64,000 nucleotides of DNA from JAICXG01 sp963801255 (GCA_963801255.1 CAWDEC010000006.1:1-64000); one strand, 5' to 3'. Counted from the first letter of the stretch, positions 18,368-27,415 are shown. Program-made: numbers and translations. Notes: generated from the sequence alone by a model not told the origin.

Positions 18368-19258
18368 TTAGGGTGATGGACTCGCCGCAAACAGATCGAG
18401 TTGACCGTGTTGGTTCGGCGCAACTTCGGTCTCTTCTGCAGGGAGACTAAGATTGAAGCCGAGGCGTTGTGCGAGGCGCTGGCAGGTTTCCGGGGAAAAA
18501 CCCTCGTAGTGGTTATTGGCAAAAACCCAGACGTTTCGCACTTCATCCAAATGCCGTTGGATACGCAAAGCCCAGCTGTCGAGCGCCGCCTCGCGTTTCC
18601 ACAGCAACTTGCCATAACGATGCACCCGTTCGCCGTTAGCGTCGTATTTCGTTAGGGTGTCACCCAAAAGGCGCAGATAGATGAAGTCGGTGGTGAGCGG
18701 CTGAAATTCGAAGGGCGCCAGGTTGCGCTCGTTGAGCGGGCTCGTGTCCGCCCAGACCCAACAAACCCGATGTTTCTCGAGAAGGCGGATGAAATGCGGC
18801 CGATGCCAGCCGGCGTGCCGGAACTCGATCGCAAAACGAAAGTCTGATGGCAATTGCGCGAGGAAGTGACGCAGCTCGCTCTTCTCTGCCGTTGGCCTGT
18901 AGGAAGGCGGAAGTTGGATCAGGACAACGGACAGCTTGGACGCCATCGGCTCAAGGGCGCGAAGGAACGCGGTCAGCTCCCTCGAGCAGTCGTGCAACCG
19001 TCGCTCATGCGTGATCTCCTTCGGTAATTTACAGGTAAAACGAAAATGTGACGGCGTCATTTCCACCCAACGACGCGCGATCTCTTCGGCCGGCGCGCGG
19101 TAGAAGGTGGAATCGACTTCAACTGTCGGGAGATAACGGGAGTAAAACTCCAGCCAGCGATTGGTGGGCCAGTCGACTGGATAAAGCGGGCCGCTCCATT
19201 CGTCGAAACTCCAGGCGCAGGTGCCGATCCGAATTTTTTGCTGCTCAACGAGATTCAA
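18368..19258 (-). CDS. DUF72 family protein
   Basis: 296 residues, a typical DUF72 (YecE-like) TIM-barrel protein. Diagnostic segments are IRIGTCAWSFDEWSGPLYP at the start, VEVDSTFYRAP, FRFTCKLPKEITHERRL and RFAIEFRHAGW, with VWVFANNHYEGFSPETCQRL near the end. The biochemical role of the family is not established. The gene converges with serS and diverges from the bamD operon, so it is a single transcription unit with no informative partner. Start codon chosen at the first ATG, which puts the conserved barrel strand at residue 10. Confidence 0.9.
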   Translation of the reverse strand: MNLVEQQKIRIGTCAWSFDEWSGPLYPVDWPTNRWLEFYSRYLPTVEVDSTFYRAPAEEIARRWVEMTPSHFRFTCKLPKEITHERRLHDCSRELTAFLRALEPMASKLSVVLIQLPPSYRPTAEKSELRHFLAQLPSDFRFAIEFRHAGWHRPHFIRLLEKHRVCWVWADTSPLNERNLAPFEFQPLTTDFIYLRLLGDTLTKYDANGERVHRYGKLLWKREAALDSWALRIQRHLDEVRNVWVFANNHYEGFSPETCQRLAQRLGFNLSLPAEETEVAPNQHGQLDLFAASPSP

Positions 19259-19400
19259 AGTATGCGAACTAGGTTCAGCGTCTCGTTAAGCGTATCGAAT
19301 GGCAGGACTGCATCGCGCTTTTCCGACCTTCAATTCCTCCTGCGTGACGTGGCCGGTGGCTTGACGGAAAGGGGTTCATTAATTACCCTGCGGATTCCTG

Positions 19401-20639
19401 ATGGGTTATCGATTCCGCATTTCTGTCGTCTTGCTGACGGCCTGTGTAACATTCCCGGAGCGAAGCCCCGCGCCGGTCATTTTTAAGCCGGGCGATAAGG
19501 CTAAATACGAAGCCCCCGGGGAAATGGTAATCAGCGGCAATGCCAACGAACTCTTTGCCCAAGCGGGAGCGGCCGCAAACAGTGGCGATCCCAAGGGGGC
19601 GATCAAGATTTACCGCCATTTGGTAAAGAAATATCCGCATTCGAACGTCGCTCCTGAGGCGACCTATCGCGCTGCCGTCCTGGCGGAGCAAATGGGTGAC
19701 TTACACCACGCGGCGGGAATCTATCGCGGCTTGATGGAGAATTACCCGCAGTCTCAGCATTTCCAGGAAGCTATCGAATCGCAATTTCGTATCGGTGAAT
19801 CGCTGCTGACCGGCAAAAAGAAAAAAATCCTCGGTGTGCCCGTAGGATCAACGGTGGATGAGGCGGTGGAGATTTTTGCTGCGATCGTCCGAAGCGCGCC
19901 CTATGGACGTTATACGGCGCGAGCCCAATTCGACATTGGCCGAGCACGCGAAAAAGAGGACGCTCCTGATCTCGCGGTCGATGCCTACCAATCGGTGGTG
20001 GAGAAATTCCCTAACGATCCGCTGGCGGTCGATGCCCAATATCAAATCGGGTATATTTGGTTTACCGCGAGCCGCTCCGGTATCAACGATCCCGCCGCGG
20101 CGGAGAAGGCGCGAGTTGCCTTCCAGGATTTTCTCTTTCGTTTTCCCAAGAGCGAAAAAGCGCAGCAAGCGCGCGAAAACCTCGCCGCGCTGGAGCATCA
20201 TAAAGTGAAAAGCTCCCTCAACATCGCCAAGTACTATGACAAGGCGAAGAACTATCGAGCGGCCGTTCTTTACTACAACGAAGTGCTCAAGCAGCAGCCA
20301 AATTCTACCGAGAGCGATTACGCCAAGAAACGTATTGCACAGCTGCGCGCCAAGGTAGGTGACGCGGCTCTCCAATCTGCCGCCGAGATTGCAGAACGGA
20401 AGGCCAAGGCGAACCCGGCCAAGACGGTCGCCCATGCTCCCGGTTCCTCGTCTGCCCCCGGCGGAGCGCAACAAAAATCGCCCGCCTCACCAGCAATGCG
20501 GGGAAATCCCAACGATATCGCGCCGCTGCCGCCACCAGCTGACGCGGATTCGCTCCCGCCACCGGCAAGCGAAGGTTCCGGGCCTGCCGATTCGTCTGGA
20601 GCTCCGGCGCCTTCACCGACGCCCAGCCCGGCGCAGTGA
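19401..20639 (+). CDS. bamD: BamD-like outer-membrane assembly lipoprotein
   Basis: 412 residues. A short signal ending in the lipobox LLTAC puts the lipid on Cys15. TPR-like repeats follow (ELFAQAGAAANSGDPKGAIK, then YPHSNVAPEATYRAAVLAEQ), as in BamD, which helps BamA insert outer-membrane proteins. It is longer than E. coli BamD (about 245 residues), with extra repeats and a proline/alanine/serine-rich C-terminal tail of about 85 residues, the usual state in this phylum as far as I know. The stop overlaps the GTG start of the lptE-like gene by four bases (GTGA), so translation is coupled. A YbgF-like role is an alternative. Confidence 0.8.
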   Translation: MGYRFRISVVLLTACVTFPERSPAPVIFKPGDKAKYEAPGEMVISGNANELFAQAGAAANSGDPKGAIKIYRHLVKKYPHSNVAPEATYRAAVLAEQMGDLHHAAGIYRGLMENYPQSQHFQEAIESQFRIGESLLTGKKKKILGVPVGSTVDEAVEIFAAIVRSAPYGRYTARAQFDIGRAREKEDAPDLAVDAYQSVVEKFPNDPLAVDAQYQIGYIWFTASRSGINDPAAAEKARVAFQDFLFRFPKSEKAQQARENLAALEHHKVKSSLNIAKYYDKAKNYRAAVLYYNEVLKQQPNSTESDYAKKRIAQLRAKVGDAALQSAAEIAERKAKANPAKTVAHAPGSSSAPGGAQQKSPASPAMRGNPNDIAPLPPPADADSLPPPASEGSGPADSSGAPAPSPTPSPAQ

Positions 20640-21142
20640 AAAGCCTTTTTGGCGCCGTATTGCTTCTGCTGTCGTTAGGCGGCTGCGCCGGCTACCACCT
20701 GGGACCAGTTCAGCCTTACTACCTGCGCTCTGTGCACAAGCTTGCAGTGCCGACATTCGAGAACAAGACCCTTTCCCCGCGAATTTCCGTCCTCATCACT
20801 GATACTGTGATTAAGCAGCTGCAACAGGACGGCACTTATCAAATCGTCGGGGACGACGAGGCCGACGCCACCTTACACGGCGAGATCACGCACATCACAA
20901 GAGCGCCATTGCGTTCGGTGCTGGGAAATGTTCTTGCCACCCTGGAGTTCAACCTCTCTTTGCGTGTCCGGTATTCGGTGATCGATAAATCGGGCAAAGT
21001 TCTTGCCGCGCCCAGCGATGTCGTCGGGACGACCAGTTTCTTTGTTGGTGAAGACATCACCTCCGACGAGCGCCAGGCGCTGCCGCTCGCCGCCGAAGAG
21101 CTGGCGACGCGTATGGTCAGCCAGCTGAGCGAAGGTTGGTAG
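20636..21142 (+). CDS. lptE: LptE-like LPS assembly lipoprotein
   Basis: 168 residues starting at GTG. The signal peptide ends in a lipobox LGGC (Cys17), followed by AGYHLGP, a typical LptE-like mature start. The body has the family's alternating pattern: KLAVPTFENKTLSPRISVLI, LQQDGTYQIVGDDEADATLH and LRVRYSVIDKSGKVL. LptE plugs the LptD barrel that places lipopolysaccharide in the outer leaflet. Overlap with bamD by four bases and with the next TPR reading frame nearby indicates a three-gene operon devoted mainly to envelope assembly, which supports the call. Confidence 0.82.
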   Translation: MKSLFGAVLLLLSLGGCAGYHLGPVQPYYLRSVHKLAVPTFENKTLSPRISVLITDTVIKQLQQDGTYQIVGDDEADATLHGEITHITRAPLRSVLGNVLATLEFNLSLRVRYSVIDKSGKVLAAPSDVVGTTSFFVGEDITSDERQALPLAAEELATRMVSQLSEGW

Positions 21143-21144
21143 GA

Positions 21145-22017
21145 GTGAAGGGCGAGGAAGCACTCTGGCGCATTCTTTGCGACAAACTTGAAATGCTCCT
21201 CGCCGGACAGCGTCTGGTGGAAGCTTTACGCGTGGGTGAGAAAACGCTCGATCTGGCGCAGCGGGTCTTCCCTGAGAACCATCCTTCGCTCGGCCTTACC
21301 TACGAACGTCTCGGTTCGCTGCACGACCAACAGGATCATGTGGCCGAAGCGCGCACCTACCTTGGCAAAGCGCTGCGCATCGTCGAAGCAACCGAACCGC
21401 GCGATCAACGGACGATTTATCGCTTGGCCCGTCGTCTGGCTTATCTCCAGGATTTCGCTGGGACCGAAGAAGAGGCGATTGCGTCCTACGAGAAGGCGAT
21501 TGCCGCCGCCGCCGCCTTGGGAAACATCCCGCATTTCGATCTCGGCACGATGCTTAACAACGTCGCGCTCATTTACCGCAAGATCGGCCAGCCGAGAGCA
21601 GCCGAGCCCTATTACATGCAAGCGCTCGAGCTTTACGAAAAACAACTGGGACCGAACCATCCGGATGTCGCAGCCGTTCTTAATAACCTGGGAGTTTTCT
21701 ATGCCAACGAAGAACGGTTCGACGAAGCGGAGCGAGTGCATCAGCGTGCGCTCGCGATTCGCTCCCGGGCCAATCCCAAAGTTCACGCCGACGTCGCGCA
21801 ATCGAACTGCAATCTGGCAGTTGTCTATCATTCGTTGGGCGAACACCAACGCGCGATCGAGCTTTATCGTGAGTCGCTTCGAAATTGGGAGAAGATGGCG
21901 AAACCTCCGGAAGACTACCAGATCGCGGCTTCCAATTATGCCGATCTCCTAAGATCGTTAGGCAAACGCCACAAAGCGGGCGCAATCGAATCTCGCGCTC
22001 GCAGACGCCGGCGCTAA
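21145..22017 (+). CDS. Tetratricopeptide repeat protein
   Basis: About 290 residues from GTG 21145, which has a GAAGG ribosome site nine bases before it; a TTG at 21136 is possible. Five or so TPR units of the kinesin-light-chain type are visible (HPSLGLTYERLGSLHDQQD, LNNVALIYRKIGQPRAAEPY, HPDVAAVLNNLGVFYANEE, NCNLAVVYHSLGEHQRAI). No signal peptide or membrane segment, so it is cytoplasmic as written, ending in a basic tail. It is the third gene of the bamD-lptE operon, starting two bases after the lptE stop. A scaffold role is likely but no partner is shown by the sequence. Confidence 0.85.
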   Translation: MKGEEALWRILCDKLEMLLAGQRLVEALRVGEKTLDLAQRVFPENHPSLGLTYERLGSLHDQQDHVAEARTYLGKALRIVEATEPRDQRTIYRLARRLAYLQDFAGTEEEAIASYEKAIAAAAALGNIPHFDLGTMLNNVALIYRKIGQPRAAEPYYMQALELYEKQLGPNHPDVAAVLNNLGVFYANEERFDEAERVHQRALAIRSRANPKVHADVAQSNCNLAVVYHSLGEHQRAIELYRESLRNWEKMAKPPEDYQIAASNYADLLRSLGKRHKAGAIESRARRRRR

Positions 22018-22094
22018 CCGACAAGGGTTCTGACGCGAATCGTCCTTGCGGTTCGCGCGCCTCCGGGCAATTTACAAGCCGCTCAGAAAGCAAG

Positions 22095-22175
22095 GCTCAC
22101 GTGGCGGAATGGCAGACGCGTACGGCTCAGGACCGTATGGGGAAACCCGTGGAGGTTCGACTCCTCTCGTGAGCA
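22095..22175 (+). tRNA. tRNA-Leu (anticodon CAG)
   Basis: Acceptor stem GCTCACG pairs with CGTGAGC. The anticodon stem TACGG/CCGTA holds the loop CTCAGGA (anticodon CAG, codon CTG). A long variable arm follows (class II tRNA) and the T arm is GGAGG-TTCGACT-CCTCT-like. Discriminator A; CCA not encoded. Confidence 0.93.
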
Positions 22176-22240
22176 CGTCAGCCGCTTTTGTGTAAAAGGG
22201 CTCAAATATTCTGCGAATTTTGAAAATCCTGGAAAGCGTT

Positions 22241-22687
22241 ATGACTGACGAAACCAACTCAAAGAATGCCGACGTAATCGTTCGGGGTAATGCCATCGGC
22301 TTTTTGCAAGAAGTTACCAGCGGCGAACATCACTTGCGGGCGGACGAACCGGCAAGCTACGGCGGCAGCAGCGCCGCACCAGGCCCCTATGACTATCTTC
22401 TCATCGGCCTCGGTGCTTGCACATCGATGACTGTGGGTTTGTACGCACGCCGGAAGCAAATTCCTTTGGAAGATGTCACCGTCTCGCTTCGGCATTCGCG
22501 CATTCACGCGGAGGATTGCGCAGAGTGCGAAACCAAACAGGGAATGCTCGATCGAGTCGACATCGAAATTGAGCTGAGCGGACCGTTAACACCGGAGCAA
22601 CGTGCCAAGCTAATGGAAATTGCCGCCAAATGTCCCGTGCATCGCACGCTCAAATCGGAGATTGATATTCGGCTGCGTCCTTCTTAG
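22241..22687 (+). CDS. OsmC/Ohr family protein
   Basis: 148 residues from ATG 22241, preceded by a GGAAAG ribosome site; a TTG at 22220 is a weaker alternative. It has the OsmC fold signatures: GGSSAAPGPYDYLLIGLGAC with the first catalytic cysteine (GACTSMT, about residue 60) and the second cysteine in KCPVHRT (about residue 130). The extra motif HAEDCAECETK suggests the redox-protein subgroup often described as OsmC-like. These enzymes reduce organic hydroperoxides using thiols in the cytoplasm. The gene stands alone after tRNA-Leu. Confidence 0.88.
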   Translation: MTDETNSKNADVIVRGNAIGFLQEVTSGEHHLRADEPASYGGSSAAPGPYDYLLIGLGACTSMTVGLYARRKQIPLEDVTVSLRHSRIHAEDCAECETKQGMLDRVDIEIELSGPLTPEQRAKLMEIAAKCPVHRTLKSEIDIRLRPS

Positions 22688-22729
22688 CAGGAATATCGAG
22701 CCCGCGGATGCGTTGGGGAATCCAGACGG

Positions 22730-22917
22730 ATGGACAGGCCGCCGCAGAGCATCTGGTCGAGAAAACACTTAGGTCGCGAGCAGGCGCTCCGAGCGAAGGC
22801 CTACGTCAGCGACGGACTGGCCGAAGAGATCTCGGTCGAAACGCTGGCCGGCCTGGTCAAGCTGAGCCCGTTCCCACACGTTTCCATCTTCAAATTGCAA
22901 CCAATGACGCGGCCATG
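22730..22917 (+). pseudogene. Possible AraC-family DNA-binding domain fragment
   Basis: The frame reads ALRAKAYVSDGLAEEISVET and then LAGLVKLSPF followed by IFK. This matches the first helix-turn-helix of AraC-family regulators (helix, LAEDISLxELA, GLSPxHFxRxFK). It has no sensor domain, no second helix-turn-helix and no good start, and its end overlaps the end of cysA on the other strand. Probably a leftover of a deleted regulator. Confidence 0.45.
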
Positions 22918-24014
22918 GTCGCTGGGCGCCCTGTTTTCTTTCCTTTGGCCTTAGCGGCACGCTCTTGCTGATCGAAGAAGGTCATTTCTCCCGGAGTCAC
23001 GAATACTGATTCCCCCGTCTCCAAGTTCAAATTTCGATGACGAGCCTGGCTCAGCTTAACCACCAGCGGCTGATTGTCCTGCGTCCGTAATTCAACTCGG
23101 ACAAGCGTACCGACAGGGAAAACCGCCTGCACAGTCGCGTTCAAACAAACCGAAGACACTTTTGCCCGATGCACCATCATGAGATGAGGCCGGGCGTAAA
23201 CCACCACTGGATCGTTCTCCGGCCACTCATACTCACCATCTGGCAAAGGAATAATTCCCCCGGCAATTTCAGTGTTTCCTTTCCTCACTCTGCCTTGGAA
23301 TCGATTGGCGTCGCCGAGGAAATCGTAAACAAAGGGTGTCGCGGGGTGGTTGTAAACCTCGGCCGGACTTCCCTCTTGAATTACCCTGGCATGATTCATC
23401 ACCACAACCCGATCCGCCACTTCCAATGCTTCTTCCTGGTCATGAGTCACGAAGATACTGGTGACGTGAATCTCTTCGTGTAGTCGTCGAAGCCATTGTC
23501 GCAACTCTTGCCGGACTTTGGCGTCAAGTGCACCAAAGGGTTCGTCGAGCAATAAGACTCGTGGCTGAGCGGCGAGCGCCCGAGCCAATGCGACCCGCTG
23601 TCGTTGACCGCCGGAAAGCTGTCCCGGATAACGTTGCTCCAGACCTTCAAGTCGAATCAGCTTCAGAAGTTCGCTTACTCGGTCGCGAATTCGAACCTTA
23701 TGCACCTTCCTCACTTTCAAGCCGTAGCCAATGTTCTCCGCCACCGTCATGTGCCGAAAGAGTGCATAATGTTGGAAAACAAATCCGACCTTCCGCTCCC
23801 GCGCGGATTGATGAGTAATGTCCTGCTCGTTGTAATATACCGCGCCGGAATCAGGCAGTTCCAGACCCGCAATGATCCGAAGCAAGGTGGTTTTACCTGA
23901 GCCCGAGGGACCGAGTAAGGCAAGTAAGTCGCCATTCGGCACTTCCAGGCTAACTCGATCCAAAGCCGTAAAGCGATCGAAGCGCTTCGATATCTCTTTA
24001 ATCGATATGCTCAT
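22890..24014 (-). CDS. cysA: Sulfate/thiosulfate ABC transporter ATPase
   Basis: 374 residues, normal for CysA. Walker A GPSGSGKTT, Q-loop VGFVFQHYALF, signature LSGGQRQRVALARAL, Walker B VLLLDEPFGALDAK and the switch histidine in FVTHDQEEALEVA are all intact. The C-terminal 130 residues form the TOBE-type regulatory domain. It energises sulfate import through CysT and CysW on the inner face of the membrane. Its start overlaps the end of cysW by four bases, so it is the last gene of the sulfate operon. The substrate rests on the neighbours, since the ATPase alone resembles other ABC importers. Confidence 0.93.
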   Translation of the reverse strand: MSISIKEISKRFDRFTALDRVSLEVPNGDLLALLGPSGSGKTTLLRIIAGLELPDSGAVYYNEQDITHQSARERKVGFVFQHYALFRHMTVAENIGYGLKVRKVHKVRIRDRVSELLKLIRLEGLEQRYPGQLSGGQRQRVALARALAAQPRVLLLDEPFGALDAKVRQELRQWLRRLHEEIHVTSIFVTHDQEEALEVADRVVVMNHARVIQEGSPAEVYNHPATPFVYDFLGDANRFQGRVRKGNTEIAGGIIPLPDGEYEWPENDPVVVYARPHLMMVHRAKVSSVCLNATVQAVFPVGTLVRVELRTQDNQPLVVKLSQARHRNLNLETGESVFVTPGEMTFFDQQERAAKAKGKKTGRPATMAASLVAI

Positions 24015-25117
24015 GTTAAGTTACCGTCTGTTTCCAATAGAATCGCTGTCGTCGGCAGCTTCCTTTCCAGACAGGTTTTTGCGATGAGAGTGACAACAGC
24101 GAGCAGGGTGAGAACGGAAGCGAGCGCAAAGCAGCCCGGAAGATTGTATTCTTGAAACAGCTTTTCGATGCGCAAAGGCATCGTGTCTGTTTTCCCCGCG
24201 ATGTGACCTGAGACCACATAGACGGCACCGAATTCACCGATGACACGCGCGTTACAAAGAATAATCCCATAGACCAGACCCCATTTGATGTTAGGCACGG
24301 TAATGTGCCAGAACATCTGCCAGCCATTGGCTCCCAGATTCAAGGCGGCCAGTTCTTCATCTGACCCCACTGCTTCCATGATCGGAATGAGCTCTCGAGC
24401 GACGAAGGGAAAGGTCACAAATGCCGTGGCCAGGATAATTCCCGGAGTGGCAAAGATGATCTTCAGGCTTTGATTTTTCGGCCAGACCTGGAAATGCTGC
24501 TGAAGAAAGAAAGCAATGCCAAACACCACCGCCGCTCCCATCAGGGCAATTGATCGCGGGCAGCTCCAGAGACCGGTTCGCAAATTCCAGCGCGCACGAC
24601 CGAAAAGAAAGGCGACGAGAAACAGGCCTGCGCAAGCTAACGAAACCAGATAAGGCATGACAGAATAACCGTCTCGGCGCAGGAAAGGCCCAAAGTAACC
24701 TTGCAGCCCAAAAATCAGAACGAAGATTAGTCCGGCAACGACAGGCGAAACCGCAAAGGGTAAGTCAATCAAGGCAGTTAAGAGAGTTCGACCTGGAAAT
24801 CGAAAACGTGCGATCGCCCAGGCGGCGGCAAGGCCAAAGATGATGTTAGCGCCAAGCGCAAAGGGGACGACCGTGAACGTCAGGATGATCGACTGGCGTG
24901 TATCGTCATCGTGGAGAAGATTAGTCCAGTAAGTGCCAGCACCTTCCTTCAGGGCTTCGTAGAAAATATTGATGACCGGGATTACCACCAGCAGGGTGAC
25001 TGCACCCAGAGCGATAATGGTTAAACCCCATCGGACCCATGCGGGGTCCTGCTGAGCTCTAGCCATCTTTGCTTTCACTCCGGGCGCGGATTGTTGGAGA
25101 GTGGCTTCAACGCTCAT
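24011..25117 (-). CDS. cysW: Sulfate ABC transporter permease CysW, with an extra membrane insert
   Basis: 368 residues from ATG 25117 (an upstream codon at 25126 is possible). It has the CysW permease core: ALIDLPFAVSPVVAGLIF, the EAA-type loop around AALNLGANGWQMFWHITVPN and GEFGAVYVVSGHIAGKTDT. It is about 75 residues longer than E. coli CysW (291). The excess lies between GYFGPFL and KIIFATPGIILATAF and includes two hydrophobic stretches (LVSLACAGLFLVAFLFG and IALMGAAVVFGIAFFLQ) that could form an added hairpin in the membrane. It overlaps cysT by 11 bases and cysA by four. It forms the channel with CysT. Confidence 0.92.
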   Translation of the reverse strand: MSVEATLQQSAPGVKAKMARAQQDPAWVRWGLTIIALGAVTLLVVIPVINIFYEALKEGAGTYWTNLLHDDDTRQSIILTFTVVPFALGANIIFGLAAAWAIARFRFPGRTLLTALIDLPFAVSPVVAGLIFVLIFGLQGYFGPFLRRDGYSVMPYLVSLACAGLFLVAFLFGRARWNLRTGLWSCPRSIALMGAAVVFGIAFFLQQHFQVWPKNQSLKIIFATPGIILATAFVTFPFVARELIPIMEAVGSDEELAALNLGANGWQMFWHITVPNIKWGLVYGIILCNARVIGEFGAVYVVSGHIAGKTDTMPLRIEKLFQEYNLPGCFALASVLTLLAVVTLIAKTCLERKLPTTAILLETDGNLT

Positions 25118-25931
25118 AACGAACACTCCAGCGTTCCAACAGATTAATCAGGACTAGCATGGCGAAGGACGCGACGAGGAGAACGACAGCGATGGCTGTT
25201 GCTTCGCCATAGGCAAACTCTTCCAGTCGAGCCACGATTAGGATCGGGGCAATCTCGGTCTTGAACGGCATGTTTCCCGAGATGAACACGACCGATCCGT
25301 ACTCACCCACCCCGCGCGCAAAGGCCAGGGCAAACCCAGTTATCAGTGCGGGATAAAGGGTGGGCAAAATAACACCGCGAAATGTCTGCCAGCGAGTCGC
25401 GCCCAGCGAGACCGAGGCCTCCTCACTTTCTGGATCGAGATCCTCCAGGATTGGTTGGACCGTTCGAACCACAAAAGGAAGACCAACAAAGACGAGCACA
25501 AGCACGATCCCAAGCCGAGTATAGGCTCCCTGAATTCCCAAAGGAACCAGGAATTCTCCCAACCACCCTTTCTTTACATACAGACTGGCATAGACCAGAC
25601 CGGCTACCGCAGTAGGCAATGCCAGAGGCAGGTCAACCAGGGAATCAACCAGTCTTTTGCCCGGGAAAGCATAGCGAATAAGAACCCACGCGAGAGTCAG
25701 GCCAAGGATTACGTTAACTAAGGCAGCGACAAAGGCCGCACCAAAAGTTAGGAGGTAAGCCGAACGCGCGCGATCGGTCCAGACCGCGCCCCAAAACTCG
25801 CTCGAGGAAAGCGTTCCGGCTTTCAAAAAGCAGGCCAGAATTGGTAATAGGACGAGAAAGCTGAGATAAAAGACCGTGTATCCGAGGGTCAGGGAGAATC
25901 CTGGTAGCACTTTCCGGTTAACATCGACCAT
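25107..25931 (-). CDS. cysT: Sulfate ABC transporter permease CysT
   Basis: 274 residues, the normal length. Membrane segments are spread throughout; the family motif LVDLPLALPTAVAGLVYASL and the EAA loop SLGATRWQTFRGVILPTLYP, which docks CysA, are clear, followed by FARGVGEYGSVVFISGNMP. With CysW it forms the inner-membrane sulfate channel. Its 3' end overlaps the cysW start, implying translational coupling. The start ATG at 25931 lies 95 bases after the sulfate-binding protein gene and has only a weak ribosome site. Confidence 0.94.
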   Translation of the reverse strand: MVDVNRKVLPGFSLTLGYTVFYLSFLVLLPILACFLKAGTLSSSEFWGAVWTDRARSAYLLTFGAAFVAALVNVILGLTLAWVLIRYAFPGKRLVDSLVDLPLALPTAVAGLVYASLYVKKGWLGEFLVPLGIQGAYTRLGIVLVLVFVGLPFVVRTVQPILEDLDPESEEASVSLGATRWQTFRGVILPTLYPALITGFALAFARGVGEYGSVVFISGNMPFKTEIAPILIVARLEEFAYGEATAIAVVLLVASFAMLVLINLLERWSVRYER

Positions 25932-26026
25932 ATCTTGCTGCTCGCGGAGATCAAGCCATCTTGGGGTCTGTAAGAACTAGAGCTGCTTAGCCCGAGACTC
26001 AGGAACACCATTCTGGCCGCGAATGA

Positions 26027-27055
26027 CTATTGTGACTTGGGCTTATAGATGCTGTCGAACACACTCCCATCTCCCACGAGCTGCTTGTGCGCATCGAGCC
26101 AGTCCTTGGCGATTGTTGTAATCGGGAAGAGCTTGATCCCCCCAAAGATGTCTTCGTGCTTCTTTAAAATGGCTTCGTTACTCGGCCGATAAAAGTGCTT
26201 GGCGTAGATTTCTTGTCCTTCATCTGTGTAGGTGAACAACAGATATTCTTTGGCCACCTCGCGGGTGCCATGCTTGTCGACATTCGCGTCGATCACCGCC
26301 GGCTGTGGTTCGCACAACAGACTGACCGGCGGTTTCACGATCTCTAAGTCGCCCTTGGCCTCCTGCACCGCAAGATGCGCTTCATTTTCCCATGTTAGCT
26401 GAACGTCGCCAATTCCTTTCTGGGCGAAGGTGGTTGTCGACCCACGGGCGCCGGAATCGAGCACCGGGACGTTCTGGTATAACTTGGTTACAAAATCGAT
26501 CGCATCCTGTCGGGAGCCACCACGAGTAACAACCGATCCCCAGGCGGAGAAAAAGCTTAAGTAACCATTGCCAGAGGTCTTCGGATTCGGAGTGATGATT
26601 GAAACCCCGGGCTTCACAAGATCCGGCCAGTCCTTAATGCCCTTGGGATTCCCTTTGCGGACAACAAAGACGATCGTGGAGAAATACGGCCGCGACTTGT
26701 TAGGCAGTGCGTCCTGCCAACCGTCCTTGATTAGCTTGCCTTTGGTTCGAATGGCGTCGGTATCAATAAATGAGGCGAGAGTAGTCACGTCTGCCTCAAG
26801 ACCATCAATCACTGCTCGGGCCTGTGTGCTCGAGCCGCCATGCGATTGCTTTATCGAAAGCTTGTCGCCGGGATGTTCTTTCTCGTACTTCGCGATAAAA
26901 GCGACGTTTTGATCCCGCCATAACTCGCGGGTCGGGTCATAGGACACGTTGAGCAATTCGATGTCCCTGGCGCTGGCTTTGAAACCAGCGAGAAGAGTGA
27001 AGCCTAAGGCTATCAGGTAGTAGACAGTGGTTTTGGTGGATAAAGGTAGTTTCAT
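26027..27055 (-). CDS. sbp: Periplasmic sulfate-binding protein
   Basis: 342 residues with a signal peptide (YYLIALGFTLLAGFKASA). The mature protein starts IELLNVSYDPTRELWRD, the classic beginning of Sbp/CysP, and includes KQSHGGSSTQARAVIDG, which supplies sulfate ligands, SGNGYLSFFSAWG, and QLTWENEAHLA. It binds sulfate (or thiosulfate) in the periplasm and hands it to CysTWA, encoded directly downstream on the same strand. Sbp and CysP cannot be separated reliably by eye. The 5' side holds a 58-codon membrane peptide gene and the porin gene of the same transcription direction. Confidence 0.94.
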   Translation of the reverse strand: MKLPLSTKTTVYYLIALGFTLLAGFKASARDIELLNVSYDPTRELWRDQNVAFIAKYEKEHPGDKLSIKQSHGGSSTQARAVIDGLEADVTTLASFIDTDAIRTKGKLIKDGWQDALPNKSRPYFSTIVFVVRKGNPKGIKDWPDLVKPGVSIITPNPKTSGNGYLSFFSAWGSVVTRGGSRQDAIDFVTKLYQNVPVLDSGARGSTTTFAQKGIGDVQLTWENEAHLAVQEAKGDLEIVKPPVSLLCEPQPAVIDANVDKHGTREVAKEYLLFTYTDEGQEIYAKHFYRPSNEAILKKHEDIFGGIKLFPITTIAKDWLDAHKQLVGDGSVFDSIYKPKSQ

Positions 27056-27187
27056 ATCGGTAGTGGTTTAAGTGGATGAGGTCGGATGCATCAGACGTGG
27101 GCAAAATGCGGTCCTGTGTCTGTGACCTCGCTGTCGTTGTTGTTTAAGAAGTGCTTTTCGGAGAAATGGAAATCCCGCCGGTAGCTA

Positions 27188-27364
27188 CTAGGCCGGGTAC
27201 ATCGTGAGGTACCTGGCGAGATTCGCCAGATCCTCACGAAGGACTGCGTTCACTCGGCTAACGATTGCCACGATTGGAAGCGCGACTGGCGCTAAGGGCA
27301 GGGCAACGATCCAGAACAAAGCGCATGTTAACACGTAACCCGTTTCCAGAATGAGAGCTTTCAT
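27188..27364 (-). CDS. 58-residue membrane peptide in the sulfate operon
   Basis: Starts ATG 27364 and ends TAG 27188. The peptide begins MKALILETGY and has one long hydrophobic segment, LFWIVALPLAPVALPIVAIV, then a soluble tail with VNAVLREDLANLARYL. It is too short for routine gene calling, but a similar 55-residue peptide is encoded at 28902-29069, on the other side of the porin gene. Both share the pattern AL-x-W-x-VALPLA at the same place. That conservation, the shared strand and the operon position make it likely to be real. A role as an accessory or regulator of the transporter or porin is only a guess. Confidence 0.65.
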   Translation of the reverse strand: MKALILETGYVLTCALFWIVALPLAPVALPIVAIVSRVNAVLREDLANLARYLTMYPA

Positions 27365-27415
27365 CGGCCAATTGAATCTCCGTTGATTAGCGAAACCGTG
27401 GACAGCAATCCTGGT

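Noticed and set aside
27056..27187. Riboswitch (SAM type) before the sulfate-binding protein gene
   Set aside because: I looked for the paired stems and conserved core of S-box leaders in the short spacers of this operon and did not see them.
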